Source: Abelmoschus esculentus (Eukaryota > Streptophyta > Magnoliopsida > Malvales > Malvaceae). Taken from it: a stretch of 64,000 nt of DNA. Shown one piece after another: positions 1 to 10,115 of the stretch; the stretch's first letter is position 1, and each line of letters opens with the position of its first letter. Below the pieces are notes generated by a model that was not told the origin of the DNA, made no database searches, and was given only the letters and a program-made list of their open reading frames with translations. The translations under genes and the position numbers were made by a program. The DNA is taken from NCBI GenBank assembly GCA_035048815.1, contig JAUCBN010000006.1:20847001-20911000 (forward strand), read 5' to 3'.

Positions 1-390
1 TTGATAACTTTGCACATATTGGAGGTTTCTTGACCGGCTTTCTCCTCGGGTTCGTTTTGCTGCTTCGTCCCCAGTTTGGGTGGGTGGGACATAAGACTCT
101 TCCTTCCGGTGGTCCTGTAAAATCCAAGCACAAGGCATACCAATACGTGTTCTGGGTGATTGCTCTGGTTTTACTCATTGTTGGGCAAGCACTCTAAACC
201 CTTGTCATTAAACTTCACAGAAACCATTCCTGCCAATAATTTTGTTTAATTTCCTTGTGTTTTACGTTTTGAATGCAGTTTCAGTGTGGGGCTAGTACTG
301 TTGTTTCGAGGTGAGAATGGAAACGAGCATTGCAGCTGGTGCCATTACCTGAGCTGTGTTCCTACATCAAGATGGCACTGTGGAAACTGA
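1..390 (+). CDS. Rhomboid-like intramembrane serine protease, C-terminal part (5' truncated by the window)
   Basis: This is the last part of a plant rhomboid-like (RBL) protease, a polytopic membrane serine protease of the secretory pathway. Exon 1-184 opens in frame with DNFAHIGGFLTGFLLGF, which carries the rhomboid catalytic-histidine motif (His in the AHxGGxxxG segment), then a loop and a further membrane segment (VFWVIALVLLIVG). Exon 279-390 restores the frame and encodes the conserved plant RBL tail with HCSWCHYLSCVPTSRW and a stop at 388-390. Joining the two needs a GC-AG intron (185-278; donor GCAAGC, acceptor TGCAG). Read straight through, the frame instead stops at 195-197 after VGQAL and loses the Cys-rich tail. 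The catalytic-serine half lies upstream, outside the window. Family assignment is firm; the exact RBL paralogue is not determined. Confidence 0.88.
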
Positions 391-456
391 TCCTTGCCAG
401 GTTTCCTTTCTTTACAATTGTATTCATTTGTTAATTTCTTCGTGTTGTTATATGAT

Positions 457-681
457 TATGTATATATATATATATACATACACACACACACATATATATA
501 TGCTTAGTTTTTTACTTTTGACTTATTATTTTATTCTCTGTTACTATACATGGTTGACATTTGTACAAGATGATCTCAATATATTTTGATTGTATGCAAT
601 TTTGCTTGAGAGAGTACATATTAAAATGAAATTATTTTTATTTAATATGTCCTTGTTATATATATATATATATATATATAT
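457..681. repeat. AT/AC microsatellites downstream of the rhomboid gene
   Basis: A compound TA, CA, TA microsatellite occupies about 460-500, and a pure TA run of about 25 bases lies at 657-681. The short reading frames over this stretch are low-complexity artefacts. Confidence 0.85.
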
Positions 682-3100
682 TTGGTAAACTATTTTAATA
701 GATATTAGGTACGCTTGTAATATGTTCGTCGAATTTTTAAAACTTACAACATAGTAATTGAATTTTTAATTTGCTTTCATTGTCATTAATTATCATAAAA
801 AGCTCATTTTTGACACAATAATTTTGAAAATAAGTTTTTTTTTTAATTTACTTTCATTAGGATCATTGTTAGGAGTGTGCATAATTTGGCTAATTGATTA
901 AATCAAATTACCCAAAATTTATTAACAATTTTTTTTCTTTTTAACTATTAATTGAGTCGAAACTTTTCTAAATTTTTAATGAATTAAAAGAATTTGTTAA
1001 TTTGGTTGGTTTTTAAATTAACTAAAATTTGTTATAGAATAATTTTTAAAACTTATTGAATTGTTATAAAATGTTCATTGAATCACTGCACGTCATAAAC
1101 TATTGATAAATTTTAAAAAGTTTAATGACAATTTTATAATAATCTAATAAATTTAATAATATTTTATGCAAATTTGATAAAGTTTGAAGTTCGTTTTATA
1201 ATATTATCAAAAAATTTAATGATCAATTTATAAAATTTAAAAGTTCGTTGATCAAGATTAAATATATGCAATATATAATATTCAATGTATAATAATTTTA
1301 ATTAATTCAATTAATTAATTTTGAACTTAATTAATTAATAATTAAAATTTGAAGAAAAAAAATAACCGTTAACGAATCCTATTTAAATTTAATCGAGTGA
1401 TTAAACAAAAAAATTATATAATCAATTAATTAAGTTTAAATCGAATAATGTACACCTTTATCATTGTATTTCTAATTCACTTTTATCACAATAATTAAAT
1501 TTTTAATTTGATTTTATTATAAGAATAACTCCAAACGACGATTGTGATTGTAGTTCATGTTGTTTTATTTTAAAAATTTTAAGGTAATTGGTGCAATTGT
1601 ACGTCTCATAAACATTTGCACTCAAGAGCGGAGGTTGGCTGCAATAAGCACCTTGAAATTTTTTAATAATTGTTATTGAATTTTTATTAAATTTATAAGA
1701 AATATTATAATTATAATATATTTAAAAAAGTCTAAAAGAATTTTAAAAAATAAAATATTTTTTTATAGAGATAAACATGTTATTAAAATTCAGAACCTTC
1801 TTGAATCTTCTTGTTTCTGTGTAATCGAGACGCATAATAGATGAAGGAGTGATGAGCGATCTAAATGAACAAGCAAAATACTTTGATACCTAGGACCTTA
1901 GTTTTAAAGGCTGCTAGGTGCTTCGACTACTCATAGGGGTGTTTAAAAATATCCGATCCGATCCAATTTTAAGTTTTACGAATCGGATACGGATCATAAT
2001 ATTTCAATTTTTTAATTATCCGAAAATCCAAGAATTAAATTTTTTATTAATATTGATATTATTCTATTTAACAATTTAGTGCTTGCTATATTTAAAAATT
2101 TTAAAAATTAAAACTTTTATAATTATGAATCTTATTATGTTCAGTAATTTGTTGTTCATTATACGTACGTATGTATGTCATAAAATTAATCTAGATAAAT
2201 ATTTCATTGAATAATATTAATATTATCTATAGATAAAAACCATTATTTTTAGTATTTCAAACCGAATATTAAAATTATCATGGGATAAAATGGTAATTAA
2301 CCGTATTTTAAAACGAAGTGTTACCCTTTCCATTTTTGTTTTTCTAATTTATTTTCTACTAATTAATTTTAATATTTAGTTTTATGTAAAATATTCTGCC
2401 CAAACACCCTAAATCTAGAGATGTCAATAGATCAAATCTGGTTGAATTTTATAAAGTTTAAATATGATCTAATTAATAATTAGACCTTTATATTGATTTT
2501 AGTTTGAATATATTAAATTTGAGTAGAATATTTATAACTCGAATTTAAATCAAGAATAATATTAATTTTTATTTTTTAAAGTAGCAATTCAAATAAATAT
2601 CTTTAAAAATATAATGAATAATTTTTCTCGAACAAATATCTTTTAAAGTAACAACTTAAACAAATTTCTTCTCTAAAGTAGGAACTTCAATTTTAATTTC
2701 AAGTAAAATTAATATAAAAATTCAAATATTACGACCCAAAACAAAATAAATTAGGATAAAATCTACTTAACTTTCAAAATAATAAAATTAATATAATTTG
2801 TATTAAGATTGACAATCTCTTATTAAGACTCGAAATTTTTTTATTTAAATTTAAATTTTTTAAATTAGATTTAAATTTTTTTTCGGATCAAATCAGTTTT
2901 AAACAAAAATAATAATTAGTTACTACAATAGAACGCAGGCACAATTGAGAATATTCGGGTTATGTAAATTAATCATCCAGATTTTTGGTGAAACTTCACT
3001 CAAATCCATCATTTAATTTATATTAATTAGTGTTTATAAGCAAAATTATGCTACAATTCCCAGATTTCTAACATACATCGAATAAGAACGGAAAGGGGAG
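682..3100. other. AT-rich intergenic region, no gene seen
   Basis: No reading frame of note is present. The stretch is very AT-rich with short scrambled repeats. The words around 1940-2000 (ATCCGATCC, CGGATACGGATC) and 2420-2530 resemble old, degraded transposon-derived intergenic sequence, but no terminal repeats could be delimited. Confidence 0.5.
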
Positions 3101-3154
3101 GTTTTAGGAGAGGATATATAGAAGGTTTCAGAGAATCATTTCTGCAAAACTCCA

Positions 3155-3561
3155 TCAATGCTTTTGGAGAAGAAGCAAAAGTGTGGTGGCGAAGCGATCC
3201 AAATGAGGAAACTTGTTCTGAAGCTCAGACATTAAGGCTAAATTCTCTTGATGTAGAACACTGGCTTTCTTCCTCAGCTTCTCGTTCTCCTCAATCATGT
3301 TTCGGTTCTCCAAATACAGCTTCAAGTTCATTCGTTCCATGTCTTTCTTCTCATCTTCTTCGCACCTTTTCCTGCGCATATTCAGACAAAATCTGTTGAT
3401 GCTATGAACAAAACAAACATAAAATACTGCATGCAGAGAAGCAAAATGAAACACATAACTTATTACCTGGAAAGTCTGTAGATTTGAACTTTAGTTTGTT
3501 TTAATCTATGCCTTCGCTGTGAAGAAACAAAGGTGGGATGAGATGATGGGATCCAAGCCAT
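3155..3561 (-). CDS. LITTLE ZIPPER (ZPR) small leucine-zipper protein
   Basis: This is a two-exon gene on the minus strand: exon 1 3561-3467, intron 3466-3372 (95 bp, GT-AG), exon 2 3371-3155, giving about 103 residues. Exon 2 encodes a short leucine zipper with the hallmark ZPR stretches MERMNLKLYLENRNMIEENE and LRKKASVLHQENLALMSELQ. ZPR proteins bind class III HD-ZIP transcription factors through the zipper and block their DNA binding. They form a feedback loop in leaf polarity and meristem control. The N-terminal exon (MAWIPSSHPTFVSS...) is basic near the junction. The start ATG was chosen because it lies about 75 bp below a TATA-like box and the spliced frame is open. The hydrophobic C-terminal LLLLLQKH is unusual and falls outside the zipper. 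The ZPR paralogue is not assigned. Confidence 0.87.
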
Positions 3562-3632
3562 GCTGTTACACTTTCCTTGTATGAGAATTTTTCTTTTCTA
3601 TTTTCAAGGAAAAAGGATGAAGGAGATGGGAG

Positions 3633-3640
3633 AATATATA
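3633..3640 (-). promoter_or_regulatory. TATA box of the ZPR gene
   Basis: On the minus strand this reads TATATATT, about 75 bp upstream of the ZPR start codon. It is the right distance for a short leader. Confidence 0.5.
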
Positions 3641-3699
3641 GGGTTAAGATCGACTTATATTTATTTATTTTTAATTTTATTTGTCTATTAACTTTCATT

Positions 3700-6330
3700 C
3701 AACTGTCTGGAAAAAGAGTTAAAATCTTCTGCCACCTAATTATGCTTTTTTTTTGTGTTTCCTATTAAAAATTCTTAAAAATCAAATACTAAACCCTAAC
3801 TCTAATTTTCTACGTAAAAACTCTCACCAAAACTGGCTCATGGAAGGTTCTATGCTTCTTCGTCCACCTAAGGACCCAACTTCATGATTAACTATCATTT
3901 TTCATTATGACAGAAAACTAAGTTAAACTCCCTAATCACATAACTTTAACCTATATACTAGTATTCTAAGTGTTTAAATATATGGTTAATCCTAGTATTA
4001 ATATCTTCTAAATGGAGAGAACCCCACAGCAGTGAGCAGTCTGACATGGCAATACATTCAACTTAGATTCAGAGAAGTTCTTGCATTTCCCATGAGCCTA
4101 TCAAAACAGTGTCCTATGATGCCAACTTTTCTTGTTTTGGACTAACTGAACCATCCCTGTTTAAAAGTTAAAATTATCATTTAGACCCTTAATCAGTTGT
4201 TGGATAGAAAGACACACCTTAGCTAACTAGCCATTAATTACAACCTTCACCTGCAAAACTCTATCATTAATTTGCCAGATGCAACTAGTTTTAAGATGGA
4301 GATTGTAATTATTTGTAATTTGCTGCTAAAAGTCAACTTGGATATGTATGCATGGTGCATGTTGATATTAATCCGTAAATCGCATGTTACTTTATTGTAT
4401 TTTTATTAGTGTTTTTATTTTAAATTAATGGGTTTAAGATTTAAGATTTAGGGTTCAAGATTAGGAGTTACAGTTAGAGTTTAGGAGATTATGGATAGTG
4501 TATTTTTTAAGGTATAAGGTTTTAGGTTTAGAACGATAAAATTAGGATTATGATTTAGAATTTAATTTTAAAAGATTTTTTAGTAAAAATATAAAAAGAC
4601 ACGATTAGGGCTAAAAAAAAATTACTAATCGTTAGTGTCTATTTTCACGTGCATGCTTCCTCAATGGCGTCACCTTGACATTTCATGGACCCATCAGCTT
4701 GAGAATCGTATGACTCTAGTTGAAGTTAATGGGTTTACAAGTTTGTGGACCACTAGAAGCAAGATCAAGGTGCCATGGGCATCTTCAACTTCATGCATTT
4801 CCTTTTCCATTTTTTTTTAATTTCTCTCATCATAATTGTTTTGAACAAAAGTATGAAGAGAGATGATCATAATATTGAAGGTCTGAGAAAAGAAGATAAC
4901 CCCCACCCCCACATCAACTTTCAATTTTTCTCAGCATTTTTGATAAATAATCATGATATATGTTTTTATTCGTACTATTGTCAGTAGAGACGATTTAAAG
5001 AATAAAAAAAATTAATGTGTAATTTATTAAAATATCTTTAACCACTATATTAATAAGTGAATCCCATACCGATGATCTTCTTTGCGTATTGCAACGATGG
5101 TGAAGAGATAGTTGAAGACCCACTGAAATCAATGGATCTGAACTGAAACTCTGTGTTGGTAAAAAAAAACAAAAAACAGTTAGTATATTGCATCATTAAT
5201 CCCCTCTTGTTACTTTAGGTAGGAGAAATGGATGGAATTTTGGTTAAAGGATGTTGATTATTTTATAGGCTTCCCACCTTTTCTCTTTCTTCATAAACAC
5301 ATTTAAATGATGCCTGAAATTAAATTGTTATTAGGTCAAATTCTATATTAAAAAATCCCTGCTTAGAATCAAATTATAATTTATTGATTAATTTTTAAGT
5401 TTGAGTAAAACCGCTTAACTTTTCCTAATATATATATTAATATAAAAAATATGTCATATATGATAAAATATAAAGATATATATGTATATATTCATATGAT
5501 TAGAGAAAGTCGTTTATATTATAATCAAACTATACTATAACATGATAAATAATTAAAATTAAAATTGTATAAGAAATCAGAAACTTGACATGACTCGAAC
5601 TTGACTCGAATTTCATAAACTCGAATAATCAAAAGAGATTTCAAAAAAATTGAGTTATAAAATATGACGCGTCAACTCAAATAACTCAAATTTTTTTTAT
5701 CATCTAACATCGTAATCGGAAACGAAATCAAGTTTCCGGTCATTTTTGGGGTGAAGCGATTCAAGTTGTCCACCATGATTATAGTTTTGTCACTGATTAT
5801 TTATAATCAAGACATCATGGATTATCTATCTCTATATTTGTGAATTTTTTCTGGGTTATCGATCTATCTATTGTCGTAGATTTCCTGCTGAAGAGTCAGA
5901 CACAATAGAGCTTCCCATTTGCATTACCAGCATCGATGCTGTCTAATTATGGTGTTGCTGATGTTTTGCCAAAACTTATTGCACACAACTTTGTTAATGG
6001 CATTTGTTTCAGTCAAACAGAATAGGAAAAAGAAATGCATGTTTATTGGTTTTAATAATTATTAGTTGAAAGCATTTGCTGGTACAAAACAAATATGAAA
6101 TGAAATTGGAGGAAATAGTATGATTAAGAGCAGATAATGTTGTAGTTAAGGTGTTCATTCCTGGATACATGAAGTATTGAGTATTTAATTTTTTTAGTAT
6201 TTGGTCAGATATCAACTTGCAATAATTAAGTACCTGTTAATCGAGTAGTCATGATTATTAGGTATCAGCTAGACAAGTATTCACAAAATATACCAGATTA
6301 TTTTTAATTTTAAAAGTTTTAAGAATATTA
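3700..6330. other. Intergenic region, no confident gene
   Basis: The stretch holds only short frames in AT-rich DNA. Positions 4635-4820 and 5880-6010 are somewhat less AT-rich, and their conceptual peptides look gene-like but match nothing I recognise. Degenerate telomere-like words (GGTTTAGGG, AGGGTTC) occur at 4430-4500. Confidence 0.45.
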
Positions 6331-6331
6331 C

Positions 6332-6467
6332 ATAATAACTATATAAGATTTAAAAACTCATAATATATCAGTCAAACTTAAAAATTAATGAATTAAAGAT
6401 AATAACTATATAAGATTTAAAAACTCATAATATATCAGTCAAACTTAAAAATTAATGAATTAAAGAT
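6332..6467. repeat. Tandem duplication, two 67-bp units
   Basis: A 67-bp AT-rich unit (beginning ATAATAACTATATAAGATTT) occurs twice head to tail at 6332-6398 and 6399-6465, with no differences seen by eye. This implies a recent duplication. No coding content. Confidence 0.9.
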
Positions 6468-7169
6468 AGATTTTTTTGACAACTATTGCTGAATTTTTAT
6501 TAAATCCATAAAAAATTATAATTACATTGCAGTAAAAAATTGGATTAAACAATCCAAACATTTTACAACCCAAAAACAAAGAAAATAATTTTTTTTATGG
6601 AATTAAGCATACCAATAAAATTCATAAGCTTTGTGAATCTCCTTGTCTTTATCCAAACGAGACGCATAAAAAAGGAAGAAGAAATTGCAGACGATTCAAA
6701 CTGTCATGTAAAAAGTATCGCTACCCAAGACTGATTTCATCGACAAACAACCATCAACCGAGTGGGCATATAACTTGTCAAAAGTCCACCGACAAAAAGC
6801 ATAAATCAGAAACTAGCGCCGATTGAACCAAACCACAAGAGCAGATAAATCAAACCACTGGCAAACAACAATCGATCGCTTGAATATGCTGAAACGTGCC
6901 ACAAGAGCAGATGAATCAAACCACAAAACGAAAACATATCGCAAATACAAAAGAAAACTTGTAACAAGGACAAAATGAACGTGCTATAAAAAAACAGAGA
7001 TTCTTATTAAAATTGAAAATAAAAATAATAGATTTATAGATCAGATAATCAAAAACCAAAATTAAGATTGATTGTTGATCACCGATCAAAAGGATAGATC
7101 AAAGTGAAGAACAATTAGGAACGAAAGAATTTTGGACTAACAAATAATTTCAAATATTTTTTTATTCAG

Positions 7170-7305
7170 CTATAGTGGTTACAATAGTATTTGTTCTAGA
7201 GTATACTCTCAATCATTGGACATTGATCGCTTAATCACTATGTTATCATTACGGGTACTCGAACCCGTGACCTTCATGAACAACAATCATTCCTTTAACA
7301 CCCAT
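7170..7305 (-). repeat. Dispersed tRNA-like (SINE-like) repeat, family A, copy 1
   Basis: The minus strand contains GGTCACGGGTTCGAGTACCC, close to a Pol III B box (GGTTCGANNCC). It is followed by a tail (about GTGATTAAGCGATCAATG and GAGAGTATACTCTAG) shared with two other copies at 14836-14970 and 45878-46005, all in the same orientation. The A box is not clear. It is probably a decayed SINE or another short non-autonomous element. Confidence 0.55.
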
Positions 7306-8616
7306 AAAAACGGCATAGTTGTAAAATTGAATTCCATTAATAAATTTTTTTATTATAACAAGTCAAACATTAGAGTGGACTTTTAAACAAGCGGTCAATT
7401 ATGTCCCTAATAAGTTAAATTTGAACTAATTGGATGTCAAAGACCATATTGGAAGAATTAAAATATGAATACGTGATTAAATTGTAAAACCCTAAACTAT
7501 TAAGATAAAAGTATAAAAAATAAAAGTTATATCACTATTTTCAGTCGGACTTAATAAATAAAAATCAACATAATTAAAAAAAACATTTATTTTAAAATGT
7601 CCAATTACATTTATTAAATCCTTTACCCAATCTTACAAACAGGCCCAATCTGCCTAACCATTACATGTTACATCCAAACCCAATATCCAAATACTCAAAT
7701 ATCCAACCCGGTTGCCCATACTCAACCGACCCATTTACCCGTTTCTTTCAAACCTAACCCCAATTCCCAAAACCTATAAAAACATATTTACCTTCGTACA
7801 TTTTGGTGCAGGTTTTAGTAAATATATTTATTGCGTTGGTTAAGCTGTTCATCTTTGTTTTTTATATTTTTTTAAATTATAAATTTTAAAACTATTAAAA
7901 TCGTCTTTTTACTTTTAGAATATTATTTTTCTTTCTCTCTAAATAAGATTAGTATTAGAATTAAGATTTATTAAAAAATAATATATTTTATTTGTTTATT
8001 CATAGAAATAAAATATCTTCATTAGGTTAATTTATGAGAACATCATGTAGGATTTTTGTGTAGAAGTCAAATTGTTTAAAAAAATAGATGTTACAACCAC
8101 ATCCAAGAGGTTACATTTATCACCGCTTGAAAAAATATAATTTTAAATACTTTGAAAAACTTTAATTATTTACCAAAGCGGTTTAGTAAATTATTATTCA
8201 ATTTTAATAAAAATTTCTATTTTCTAGCACGTTATTTCTGTTTCTGTAATATATTTTTTATTCAATTTTAAAATTTTGTATGGTTGAACTGTTTTTTTAA
8301 ATAACTAAAATTTTTATAACTGTCAATGTCCTTATTTCTTGGGGATGACAATCGATCAGATTTTATAAAATTTAAATTTAATCCAGTTAATAATCGGACT
8401 TTTAAAAAAAATTTAAATTCAATTACCAAAATCCGATTCAATACAACATCTAAATTCAAAAGTCCAAATACATTTTGTAAAACTAAAATTGATTTTGATA
8501 TAAAAAATATGTTTAAGAATTATTTTAAACTAAATTTTTAAGTCCTTAAGAGGAAAATTATATTTCAAGTCAAACCAATAATATAAAAATTATTTTCTAA
8601 GTGATTTCAGAACATG

Positions 8617-9012
8617 CGTTTCGGTACCAATTGAACCAGTATCGATACCTGCTCTTATTTTTCAACATATGTTCTTGAGTTCTTCATCTGTTTCAAACCT
8701 CGTTTCGATACCAAAACTAAACTATCAAGATATGATTCGAACCTTGTATCGAAACTGTGCTATAACTTTTTTAAGTATTTTTTAATGATGACTAGGCGTA
8801 TCGATACCCATTTGAGCTTTAAATGTTTTGATCGTTGGTATCAGTTAAGCTTTAAATGGTAGTTGATCTGTTTCGATACCTGTTTCAATATCGAGGAACA
8901 CAGTTTACTCCCAGTATAGAAACCTGTTTCTATACCCCCTATTAAATGCACAACGTCTCTTTCTATTTGTGGTCTGTTTCGAAACATGTATCCCGTGTTT
9001 CGATACCAGCTG
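8617..9012. repeat. Irregular cluster of TTTCGATACC words, cluster 1
   Basis: About nine variants of TTTCGATACC, or the palindrome GTATCGATAC, occur at irregular spacing of about 20-80 bp in otherwise unrelated sequence (for example CGTTTCGATACC, AGTATCGATACC, GTGTTTCGATACC). A related cluster is at 30316-30765. This is not an ordinary tandem repeat. Confidence 0.7.
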
Positions 9013-9120
9013 TTGCATAGTACATTTATGATGGAAAGATGAAGCTTCAACATCTCAATTTATATTTCCAACAACCCAAACGACTAGAAATCAATAAAGA
9101 GGTATAAAATGAAACATTTC

Positions 9121-9188
9121 AAGCAACATTCACAACTATTGAACATTAAAGCAACATTCACAACTATTGAACATTAAAGCAACATCCA
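9121..9188. repeat. Short tandem repeat, 28-bp unit
   Basis: Two full copies of a 28-bp unit (AAGCAACATTCACAACTATT plus 8 bp) and the start of a third lie head to tail. Confidence 0.85.
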
Positions 9189-9277
9189 AGCATTCCAATC
9201 AAACTCCAAAGCTAAATACATGAATATCCAATAAAATAATCCTTAAATAAAATTTGTTGTGATTCATAACTCAAAGT

Positions 9278-9400
9278 TGGTTTTAGTTTGGTGGTTTGTG
9301 CAGTGGCTTATAACTTTGAAGGTCATGGGTTTAATTCTCAGCCTTCTCAAAATTGTAAGTTTTGTTTACGTGTCATCATTCGATTGGATGATTAATTTAA
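9278..9400 (+). repeat. Possible SINE-like element with tRNA-like boxes
   Basis: TGGTTTGTGCAGTGG (A-box-like) is followed about 25 bp later by AAGGTCATGGGTTTAATTCT (B-box-like), the order and spacing of a tRNA-derived SINE head. No second copy was found in the window and no poly(A) tail is obvious. Confidence 0.35.
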
Positions 9401-9936
9401 TTTATTAATTTAAATTTAAGATTAAATTAAAATAATAAATAAATTAGAAGGACTGAATGTGTAATTTTATAATTTTTTTTAAATTGCCACATCATCACTG
9501 TTAACTTTTCTGTTAGAATTTTAACGTCGGTGACTCAAATAGGTAGGATTTCAAAGTTAGATAGCCTGATTGACGAGTTCTTTAGTTGGGTGACCAAAAT
9601 AAATATCTCTAATTAATTGAGTAATCACTGATATAGTTTACCCCTTTTGTTATCCATTGCGGGAATCCAAAGTTCACTTTTTATCACCATTACCAACCAA
9701 ATTAACATCTTATGCCGTCACGTTACGCTGCGCCAAAGTGTAGACCAAGGGATTCGGAAAAAAATAAATTGCGTTGATTCTCTGATAATAAATATTAATA
9801 GGTATTTAATATTTTTTATATAGGTATTTAAAATTTTATTTTGTTAGTGTTTTAAATAACATCGTCAAAAAATTAGCTTAACTCATAAATGGGTGTTCAA
9901 ATTATATAATTTTTTCGACATAGGTACCTAATGTTT

Positions 9937-10115
9937 TTTTAGTTAAAATAAGAGTTTAAAGTTTTATTTTATTAATATTTTAAGGTATGACCGTCGTTTA
10001 TCTCTCAATCATAATTTAACATGTGTTTATTAACAGTGTTACCTTAAAACATTAATAGAATAAAGTTTTAGACACTTGTTTCAACATAAAATATAATACA
10101 CTTATTTTAATAAAA
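9937..10115. repeat. Imperfect inverted repeat
   Basis: The left arm (TAAAGTTTTATTTTATTAAT, then TTTTAAGGTA) is matched in reverse complement by AACTTTATTCTATTAATG and TTTTAAGGTAACAC around 10030-10080. A partly related direct copy lies just upstream at about 9800-9860. It is probably a decayed MITE. Confidence 0.45.

Noticed and set aside
356..589. 77-codon plus-strand frame after the rhomboid exon
   Set aside because: It overlaps the last rhomboid exon in another frame, starts at a non-ATG codon, and its YIYIYTYTHTHIY stretch is a translated microsatellite.
4635..4987. Overlapping plus-strand frames with protein-like sequence
   Set aside because: No recognisable family and no supporting promoter or splice signals. 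It may be a gene fossil, but I cannot support a call.
7240..7290. tRNA gene suggested by GGGTTCGAGTACCC
   Set aside because: No acceptor stem, anticodon arm or clear A box; repeated elsewhere in decayed form, so it is a SINE-like repeat.
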